In this document: piece by piece, positions 55,357 to 62,449 of the stretch
How the letters are laid out: each line of letters begins with the position of its first letter
Position numbering within the stretch: position 1 is the stretch's first letter
From: an uncultured Peptococcaceae bacterium
Lineage (GTDB): Bacteria > Bacillota > Peptococcia > Peptococcales > Peptococcaceae
Length of the DNA stretch: 64,000 bases
Direction: 5' to 3'
Assembly (NCBI GenBank): GCA_910585405.1
Contig: CAJUDO010000001.1
Span: 62,001-126,000 of the forward strand
Translations under genes and position numbers: made by a program
Notes under the pieces: model-generated
The model's input: the letters and a program-made list of their open reading frames with translations, nothing else
What the model was told of the DNA's origin: nothing
The model's database searches: none

Positions 55357-56754
55357 TTAGAAAATCCCTAATAACATCCACCACGGAATCTGAATCAAGC
55401 CGAAAAATACTAGCGTGAACAAGGTCTTCGCGCCGTAAAATTTGATGAACTGTTTCATACTCATCATGCCAAAACCGAACATGACCAAATACGCGGTCAC
55501 TTCATGGGGCAAGAAAATCATATCCAGCGAATATACCACTGTCAAAATACTGCAGATAGGATTGTATCCCAGGACCTGATAAATATTTGCCAGCACTGTA
55601 GGCAACAAGCTGGCCATAGCAGCAGGTGTCAACAATAGATTGGCCACGGTGCCAAAAAGTAAAACCCCGTAAGTCAAGCCCACTTTCCCCATGGGCGCTA
55701 AAATAGGTGTTGCAATATCTGCAATCAAATTTCCTAACCCTAACATCTGCGCTACCTGACCGATGGTGATACAGGAACCCGCAAATGCAAAGGTACTGAA
55801 AAACATTCTTGCACGGTCCAAACTTTTCGTAGGTGCGATATTCACCCCAGGAAAGAAACAAATCCATGGTAAAATAATAAATACATAATTCAAGTTAAAC
55901 TTGTGATATGGCTGAAACATCACATAACCCATTAATACAATTAACACAACGATTGCTTTTTTCTCCGCTACTGTCATAGGGCCCATGGCCAACCGTTCCT
56001 TGCGGAAATATTCTCTGCCGCCCTCAAATTTTACATCCTTTGTATGACAAATTTTTGTAACAGCGAAAATAAACAACAACGATGTCAAAAATTCTGGGCA
56101 GTTATACAATAAAAGCTGAATGGGTGCAATGGTAAAATCAGGATAAACATTCTGCATCCCTGCAATCATCAAACTCATATTAGACGTCTGATATAAAAAT
56201 GTTTTGACGTTCATTGCAGCCATACCGCCGACACACATCATAATTGCGCCTTCCTTAGACAGCGGCTTTAACTTCATCGCCTGGCAAATACCAAATACCA
56301 GACCAATCAGAATGAAATAATGACTGCAAAAGCACAGCTGGCCTAATACCACGCCTACAATATAAATCACATACAAGGTCGCATTATAAGAGCCGCCCAG
56401 CTTTTCTATCACAGCCAAAGCAATCCGCTTCAAAATTCCGCATTCGTCTAACGCAATAGTTAAAACAAAGGCACCTAAAATTACCCAAATTGTAACGCTG
56501 GCAAAACCTGCATAAGCCTCTGTCGCCTTTTCCACAACGCCAAACACCCAATATCCCGCCGGCAGCAGCAGTGCCGGAATCATCATATCCATCAACCCAA
56601 ATGCAATTACCAGAATCGCCATAACACTCAACACCAGAAACATTCTCGCCTGCGACGTAAACACCTCTGATGTCGGAACCAAAAATAATAACAACGGCAT
56701 ACCCACTGAAATGAGCCATTTCACGAGATTTCCCTGCTTAACCTTTTCCATCAT
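55357..56754 (-). CDS. SLC13/DASS-like anion permease, cassette B
   Basis: The 465-residue paralogue of permease A shares its layout: VFTSQARMFLVLSV near helix 2, LDECGILKRIAL, LLLTPAAMASLLP and LDMIFLPHEVTAYL. The SNT-like place reads CITIGQVAQMLG, so the Asn-Thr pair is lost and ligand or ion use may differ. GGGAAG precedes the ATG. Its partner reductase B is broken. Confidence 0.7.
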   Translation of the reverse strand: MMEKVKQGNLVKWLISVGMPLLLFLVPTSEVFTSQARMFLVLSVMAILVIAFGLMDMMIPALLLPAGYWVFGVVEKATEAYAGFASVTIWVILGAFVLTIALDECGILKRIALAVIEKLGGSYNATLYVIYIVGVVLGQLCFCSHYFILIGLVFGICQAMKLKPLSKEGAIMMCVGGMAAMNVKTFLYQTSNMSLMIAGMQNVYPDFTIAPIQLLLYNCPEFLTSLLFIFAVTKICHTKDVKFEGGREYFRKERLAMGPMTVAEKKAIVVLIVLMGYVMFQPYHKFNLNYVFIILPWICFFPGVNIAPTKSLDRARMFFSTFAFAGSCITIGQVAQMLGLGNLIADIATPILAPMGKVGLTYGVLLFGTVANLLLTPAAMASLLPTVLANIYQVLGYNPICSILTVVYSLDMIFLPHEVTAYLVMFGFGMMSMKQFIKFYGAKTLFTLVFFGLIQIPWWMLLGIF

Positions 56755-57155
56755 AAAACACTTCCCTTGTAAATACCAATTTCTAAATTTTAATCCTCTT
56801 CCCTTATATTCATACGCCAGACTTGTTTACCAAACAGTTCTCGAGGCCATTTGCAACATTGCTGCTATCAATATAAGTTCTATTGATTATTATTATATAG
56901 AAGTCTGTAAATTTGTCTAACAAGAAAGTGTTTTGTTATCGCATTACTACAAAAAAATACTGTGGCTAAGTTTTTGTAAAAACTGTATTTTGTTGTACAC
57001 CAGCAATAAACAGAGCATGTATTCCGCCAGTATCCATCACAAATTTTAGAATCACGTACATTGGCATCAATGCAAAAGAGTTCAATTGCGACCGTTCTCC
57101 CATTGAACTCTTTTGTAAAATAAATTTGCTAAATTAGATTTTTACAACAATTATA
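56755..57155. other. 400-bp intergenic region between cassettes B and C
   Basis: It contains a candidate minus-strand promoter for cassette B (TTAGAC 56919-56914, TATAAT 56896-56891, spacer 17) and the terminator of the dehydrogenase gene at 57074-57114. No coding frame or relic could be recognised in the rest. Confidence 0.45.
57074..57114 (-). terminator. Terminator of cassette C
   Basis: A 13-bp perfect stem AAAAGAGTTCAAT with its complement. The minus strand ends CTCTTTTG, so the T-run is short. Confidence 0.65.
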
Positions 57156-57938
57156 TCAGTTGAAACTAGCAGGATCACGGTAGCCGAGAATTTGACCACC
57201 ATCCACCACCAAACTGGCGCCCTGTATATACCCCGCCTCGTCGGAGCACAGGAATGACACAGCTGCAGCCACTTCTTCCGGTTTCCCTACACGGCCTAAA
57301 GGAATTTTACTTATTTTCATTTTTTCCACGTTTCCCTGCAAAACATTTGCGCTGATTGCAGTTCCGCCAATTGTGCCAGGATGAATCGTATTCACTCTGA
57401 TATTACTGCCAGCTAGATCGACAGCGGCAGCTTTTGTCATCCCCACAACCGCACTTTTCGCTGCGTTATAAGTGAAATTATTGTTAGTTGCTACATAAGC
57501 GCCACAAACAGAAGACATATTCACAATCGCACACGGTTCTTCTGTTTTCTTCATTGCTGGAATTACTGTCTGCATCCCAAGGAACACACCATAAACCAGT
57601 ACGCTAAAACTTTTTTGCATTGCATCCAAAGAAGTCGTTTCCACACTTCCCAATGGCAAGATTCCCGCATTATTAACCAAGATATGCAATCTTCCAAATT
57701 CTGCTTCTGCTACTTCTAATACATGCTTCCAATCATCTGCATTTGAAACATCGTGTCGAACTGCTTTTACAACTCCATTTTGCATCTGAATTTCCGCCAC
57801 AGTTTTATCTAAACGTTCTTTGTCAATATCTGTGATTACAACTTTCGCGCTTTCTTTTGCAAAATACATCGCAACTGCTTTTCCGATGCCTTTTGCTGCG
57901 CCAGTAATGATTGCTGTCTTGCCTTCCAGTCGTCCCAT
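57156..57938 (-). CDS. Short-chain dehydrogenase/reductase
   Basis: The 260-residue classical SDR has the cofactor motif TGAAKGIG (about 13-20), NNAG, the catalytic Ser in NMSSVCG and YxxxK in YNAAK. Asp in VITDIDKE at the end of strand 2 favours NAD(H). The ATG at 57938 follows AAGGGTGG. As last gene of cassette C it may oxidise or reduce a hydroxy/keto group of the pathway compound. Confidence 0.9.
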   Translation of the reverse strand: MGRLEGKTAIITGAAKGIGKAVAMYFAKESAKVVITDIDKERLDKTVAEIQMQNGVVKAVRHDVSNADDWKHVLEVAEAEFGRLHILVNNAGILPLGSVETTSLDAMQKSFSVLVYGVFLGMQTVIPAMKKTEEPCAIVNMSSVCGAYVATNNNFTYNAAKSAVVGMTKAAAVDLAGSNIRVNTIHPGTIGGTAISANVLQGNVEKMKISKIPLGRVGKPEEVAAAVSFLCSDEAGYIQGASLVVDGGQILGYRDPASFN

Positions 57939-58034
57939 GAAGTCCACCCTTTCAGCTTTAATGTATTCACATCATTTTTTTGAATTCAATCAGTAACCCA
58001 GCAACAAATAAATAAATGAATTTACAAAATTTTT

Positions 58035-58865
58035 TTATAAGCCTAAAAATCTTTCTACATTTCCAGCCATGATATTCGGCAAAATGCTTTCTTGAATACC
58101 GCAACTCATATAATAGTCTGCTGCTGCCTTGATATCAAAAATAGGATATGCGGAGCCAAAAATAATCTGATTTCGCAGCATGGTATTTGCGGCTTTTATA
58201 TAGAGTTCCCCGCCCGGAATATCAAAGCCATACATATCAGGCAACACATAAACGTTTGGGTTGGCAACTGCTGTATGAATAATCTTCAGAATATGGGGAT
58301 ATGCCGCATGAGCAATCATCATTTTCAACTTTGGAAATGTTCTGCCAATTTTTACAATCATATCAGGATCATTGTAACTATAATCAGGTCCGATAAAACC
58401 GCCAAAGTTAAAATATAACGGAATCTGATTCTTTTCGCAGGCTTCATACACAAAATAAAACTGTTCATCATCTGCGTATAATGGCCCACGCCGATTAAAC
58501 CCCGGTTCAACTGCCACACCGCTGCACGGACCGTTCAGAACATATCGGTCAATTTCTTCCAGTCCCAACGCTACGCCATCTTTTGGGTCAATCTCTACAA
58601 AACCAAATAATTTATCGCCATACAAACTGCAAGCCTCTGCAATATCTGCATTTTCTACATTATGTCCTCTTCGACAAGATACCAATGCTTTCGACACGCC
58701 TGCCCGTTCCATATCTGCAAACAATTCTTCCATTCCTGCAACCTTCGGTGGTCTGGCTATATTAAACATTTGGGCCCAGGCGTCCATAGCCGCCGGATCT
58801 TTAAAGATAGCAGCGTTGGCAAAAGACTTATAAGGAACACGTACTCTGGCATCAATGATTTTCAT
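58035..58865 (-). CDS. Amidohydrolase-2-like TIM-barrel protein, cassette C
   Basis: The 276-residue protein opens MKIIDARVRVPYKSF, with R-x-R where relatives have HxH, and ends with GSAYPIFD in place of GSDxP. The central His is in IAHAAYPHI. It shares FVEIDPKDG and VAVEPGFN with its paralogues. GGAG precedes the ATG at 58865. It is encoded between the duplicate amidohydrolase and the dehydrogenase, suggesting that two such proteins may form a heteromer. Confidence 0.72.
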   Translation of the reverse strand: MKIIDARVRVPYKSFANAAIFKDPAAMDAWAQMFNIARPPKVAGMEELFADMERAGVSKALVSCRRGHNVENADIAEACSLYGDKLFGFVEIDPKDGVALGLEEIDRYVLNGPCSGVAVEPGFNRRGPLYADDEQFYFVYEACEKNQIPLYFNFGGFIGPDYSYNDPDMIVKIGRTFPKLKMMIAHAAYPHILKIIHTAVANPNVYVLPDMYGFDIPGGELYIKAANTMLRNQIIFGSAYPIFDIKAAADYYMSCGIQESILPNIMAGNVERFLGL

Positions 58866-58895
58866 TTCACACACTCTCCTTCAATATTTCTTGGG

Positions 58896-59723
58896 TTTCA
58901 TGAACTATTTTTCCAGCTTTAATAATTTTGCTGCATTGTGATACAATACCTTCGGCAATGCTTCCTCGCTCAAACCATTTTTCTGATATTCCCCTACAGC
59001 CCGTTCCAATGCAAAGCCCGGATAACAAGAACCAAACAAAATACGATCCTGCAATACATTATTTGCTGCAATCACATATCCCTGATATCCTGGGTTCGTG
59101 GTGAAACCATAATAATCAATATCCAAGTATACATTAGGTCTCTGATATGCTACATGACAAATCTCTGTCACATACGGCCAACCTCCATGGGACAGCACCA
59201 ACGTCATATCTGGAAACATTTTCGCTACTCTGTCAATATAGATGGGATTATAATTTTCCAGTTTGTCGCAGAACAGTCCGCCAAATGTCAAAGATACCAA
59301 GATGCCTTCTGCCTGACATTTTTCATAAATAGGCCACAGCATTTTATCGTCCGCAGGCATGGAGCCTCTCAGGAAAAATTGACCCGGCTCCATAATAATC
59401 CCGTCAGCCTTTCCTTCTCCTACATACAAATCAATATCTTCCAATGCTTTTTTCCCATCCCATGGGTCGATATGCGCTAATCCTGCAAAGCGTCCCGGAT
59501 ACAGCTTCTTCAATTCCGCAATATCGTTGTTGTCGTTGCCTACACGCATTGGCACTACTCCAACTTCTATCCCCGCTCCATCCATTTCTTTTATCATCTT
59601 ATCCATATCAAATTCCAATGCTGCTACTGGTGCCGTCGGACGTAAATCTTCATTGTACAGATAACTCTCTTTGAAACTTTTAAACGGTGGTCTTAGTCTC
59701 CAGTCAACCGCTTTTAACATGAT
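58896..59723. repeat. 828-bp direct repeat, copy 2 (partner 47072-47899)
   Basis: See copy 1. Same orientation, offset 11,824 bases, one base difference. Recombination between the copies would remove cassette B and parts of A and C. Confidence 0.95.
58905..59720 (-). CDS. Amidohydrolase-2-like TIM-barrel protein, cassette C (duplicate 2)
   Basis: The 271-residue protein is the same as that at 47081 except Val for Ile at residue 5. It shows DWRLRPPF, GLAHIDPWDG, IIMEPGQFFLRG, LSHGGWPYV and GSCYPG. Its ribosome site (GGAGAG) differs from that of copy 1, since the repeat stops at the start codon. It follows permease C by 32 bases. Confidence 0.75.
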   Translation of the reverse strand: MLKAVDWRLRPPFKSFKESYLYNEDLRPTAPVAALEFDMDKMIKEMDGAGIEVGVVPMRVGNDNNDIAELKKLYPGRFAGLAHIDPWDGKKALEDIDLYVGEGKADGIIMEPGQFFLRGSMPADDKMLWPIYEKCQAEGILVSLTFGGLFCDKLENYNPIYIDRVAKMFPDMTLVLSHGGWPYVTEICHVAYQRPNVYLDIDYYGFTTNPGYQGYVIAANNVLQDRILFGSCYPGFALERAVGEYQKNGLSEEALPKVLYHNAAKLLKLEK

Positions 59724-59752
59724 AAATCTCTCCTTTAATTTTTAAAATTTTA

Positions 59753-61153
59753 TTACATAACTCCAATTAAGCTCCAATACGGTGTGCAGATAAATACGGC
59801 CCATAAAAACAGAAGGATACATTTAATTCCAAATATTTTGAGCCAGTCCTTCATATAACAGAAGCCTAAGGAGAAGTAAAGCAGATATCCCACACTTTCA
59901 TATGGCAGCAGCAAAGAATCCCCTGCCGTTACCAATGTGTATTGGATAAATAACGGATTAAATCCCAAATCTACAGCCAGCTGCGCTAATGGCTGTGTAA
60001 ACGCACCGTAAATTGCGAATGGTGTCAAAATGAAATTCAGAATGAAACCTACAATATAGATAATCCCGGTCATAATCATATTGCCGCCGGTTATTTCCGT
60101 TACTCCGGATAAATGCGGTGTCAAAAAATCGGAAACCAACTGACTGATTCCTAGATAATTTGCTGTATTCCCAATCCCTAAAAAGCATACAATCAAAAAC
60201 AACAAACTATAATTCATTTTTTTCAAGGTTTCGGTGTCTGCCAGATTAATCCCCGGCAAAAAGAAAATCCACGGTACAAACAGGAAGGCCCATTCCGGTG
60301 CTAAATGATGAAGATTAAACGTCACCAGATACAACAACATTCCAATAAAAATGATACTCGTCACTTTTTCATCACGACTGATTTTCCCCATCGCCTGATA
60401 TCTCTCAACAAACACAGCTTTTGCCTGTAAATCGACCTTGGGCATCAGCACATATAATACAATTGCCGTAAATACAAATCCTGAAAAAATTGCCGGAAAA
60501 TTATTAATCCATGCTGAAGTCCAAGTAATTATAATATTGGGATCGGCACTCAATAAGCCACTGGAAAAAAGTGCAACATTGGCCGGCGCATACATCCAGC
60601 CATACTGACCTAAGACTGAGGTCGCAGCAATGGCAATCAGCCCACAAGCTTCTTTTGATTTCCCTAAACCCAAGCCCTTAATAATCCCTGCAACAATCAC
60701 CGCATATACCACCCAGGAATTACAGCTGGTAATCAAAGCACTTATCACGCCAGCAATGTAAATTCCCCAACCTACACCACGATAGGAGCCACCGGTTTTG
60801 ATAATGATAAAATAAGCAATTCGTTCCAGTAAACCGGTGTTTTCCATAATAGCTGCCAACAACAATGCACCAAACACCATCATGGGAGTTGTTCCTGTCC
60901 ACCCGCCGTAAATATTGGCAGCTGGTGCTACATGAAAAGCGAGATAAAAGATCGGTATCAAGACCGCCGGAACCATAGAATCAAAGAAGTCAAAGGCTAA
61001 AACTAAAATCCCGGCAAACGTAATCACTAAAAACGTACGAATTTCACCGGTAAATACCTCATTTGTTGGAATTAACAATAAAGACGCCGGTAAAATAATT
61101 GTCAAAATCCATTTGATGATTGTTGCTTTTGATAATTTTTCACTATTCGACAT
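59753..61153 (-). CDS. SLC13/DASS-like anion permease, cassette C
   Basis: The 466-residue paralogue of permeases A and B has about 11-12 helices, ENTGLLERIAYFIIIKTGGSY, the SNT-like FLGIGNTANYLGI and ILTPFAIYGAFTQPLAQL. It is the first gene of cassette C. The ATG at 61153 is chosen over a GTG three codons earlier. It lies past LysR 5 on the same strand. Confidence 0.72.
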   Translation of the reverse strand: MSNSEKLSKATIIKWILTIILPASLLLIPTNEVFTGEIRTFLVITFAGILVLAFDFFDSMVPAVLIPIFYLAFHVAPAANIYGGWTGTTPMMVFGALLLAAIMENTGLLERIAYFIIIKTGGSYRGVGWGIYIAGVISALITSCNSWVVYAVIVAGIIKGLGLGKSKEACGLIAIAATSVLGQYGWMYAPANVALFSSGLLSADPNIIITWTSAWINNFPAIFSGFVFTAIVLYVLMPKVDLQAKAVFVERYQAMGKISRDEKVTSIIFIGMLLYLVTFNLHHLAPEWAFLFVPWIFFLPGINLADTETLKKMNYSLLFLIVCFLGIGNTANYLGISQLVSDFLTPHLSGVTEITGGNMIMTGIIYIVGFILNFILTPFAIYGAFTQPLAQLAVDLGFNPLFIQYTLVTAGDSLLLPYESVGYLLYFSLGFCYMKDWLKIFGIKCILLFLWAVFICTPYWSLIGVM

Positions 61154-61179
61154 GATTTCCACTTCCTTTATGACAAAAA

Positions 61180-61306
61180 TTTATAGTATCATCCAGTTTC
61201 ACAACAAGCGGTGCACCTGCTTTGATTGTTCTTTCGGAATCTGCTTCAAGCATAGCATTTTCAGTTTATAGATTCAATCAAAGCTATTTTTACATAAAAA
61301 TAGCTT
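61180..61306 (-). promoter_or_regulatory. Candidate promoter and 12-bp palindromic operator of cassette C
   Basis: TTGTTG (61207-61202) and TATAAA (61185-61180) are 16 bases apart. About 75 bases upstream lies AAGCTATTTTTA-CA-TAAAAATAGCTT (61281-61306), a perfect palindrome with a two-base centre, too tight for an RNA hairpin and more like a protein site. Confidence 0.45.
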
Positions 61307-61331
61307 ACATCAATAAAATTTTAATACAAGC

Positions 61332-61364
61332 AAAAACCGCAGATATCCTTTACGATACCTGCGG
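61332..61364 (-). terminator. Terminator of LysR 5
   Basis: GCCGCAGGTATC and GATATCTGCGGT pair with few mismatches, followed on the minus strand by TTTTTG. Confidence 0.75.
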
Positions 61365-61380
61365 CTACTTTTAGCTGCTT

Positions 61381-62298
61381 TTATAGATTTATAAGTTCTG
61401 CAACAATTTTCTGCACATAATCAGGAGCATCCTTGGAATAAATACAAAAGCAATTTAATGCAGGCATATCCTGCACAGAAATTCCAACTACCTTAGAGGA
61501 ATCAACAAGCCCTTCCCGTGAGGCCTGTTGTAAGGCCCTTCTGATAATGGGGCCAACCCCCATATTGTTTCCAATCATCTTTCCCCATAAATTAACGGAA
61601 TTGCAATGAATGTGCTTCACACGCTCCTTCACCGGTGCAAAAATTTCTCCAATCACCATATCATCGGTTTTTTCTTCTGTACAATGAATCAAAGTATCCC
61701 CCGCTAAAGACGCTACTACAATTTCTCCTTTTTTCGCCCAACTGCTGTTCTTCGCTACAGCCAAAACCAACTCGTCTGTAAAGCATCTCTGCAATACAAG
61801 TGTATCACACAAATCATCAGATAACGCAACAATTTCCGGCTGAAAATCCATAACCAAACCAACAACATTTTTGTCACTTGCGGCTGCGATGTTGTCGATA
61901 ATGCGTTCCGGCACTGTATTAATCACATTGATAGATATATGGGGATAAGCGGTTAAATGGGTTTCCAGCCAACTGCTCAACAATACATCGATGATCGGTG
62001 TGCAGTAAATCAATAAATCTTTCTGCTCACAAATCAACTCGGTATCCTGATGGATCTCCTGTAATGTGCTGTAATAATCCCGCAAAATTCTCTCTGCACA
62101 AGCCAAAAGTTTTTCTCCCTGCTCTGTAAATTCCACGCCTTTTGGTTTGCGGTCCAATATCATAAATCCGACTTCTTCTTCCATATTTTTCACACAAATG
62201 CTCAAAGCCTGCGGCGTCATATGTAAATATTCACTGCTGACTCTCATATTTTTATATCGTGCAATTTCCAGCAGATATTCGAAATATTCCATTTTCAT
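61381..62298 (-). CDS. LysR-family transcriptional regulator 5
   Basis: The 305-residue regulator has the winged helix MEYFEYLLEIARYKNMRVSSEYLHMTPQALS. The ATG at 62298 follows GGAGGG; a longer frame adds an atypical 24 residues. It lies between ene-reductase D and cassette C, all on the minus strand, and has its own terminator. Confidence 0.87.
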   Translation of the reverse strand: MKMEYFEYLLEIARYKNMRVSSEYLHMTPQALSICVKNMEEEVGFMILDRKPKGVEFTEQGEKLLACAERILRDYYSTLQEIHQDTELICEQKDLLIYCTPIIDVLLSSWLETHLTAYPHISINVINTVPERIIDNIAAASDKNVVGLVMDFQPEIVALSDDLCDTLVLQRCFTDELVLAVAKNSSWAKKGEIVVASLAGDTLIHCTEEKTDDMVIGEIFAPVKERVKHIHCNSVNLWGKMIGNNMGVGPIIRRALQQASREGLVDSSKVVGISVQDMPALNCFCIYSKDAPDYVQKIVAELINL

Positions 62299-62370
62299 AC
62301 GCACATCCCTCCATTCGACATATGACCAATACGTTATGCAGCTATATTTCCCTAATATTGAGTATATCAC

Positions 62371-62409
62371 AAAAAACCACTAACTACTACAGAATAGCTA
62401 GTGGTTTTT
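62371..62409 (-). terminator. Terminator of ene-reductase D
   Basis: AAAACCACTA/TAGTGGTTTT stem with a T-run on the minus strand. Confidence 0.8.
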
Positions 62410-62449
62410 CTACTTTGAAATAAACTATCAAATAACTTATTAGCTCAAC

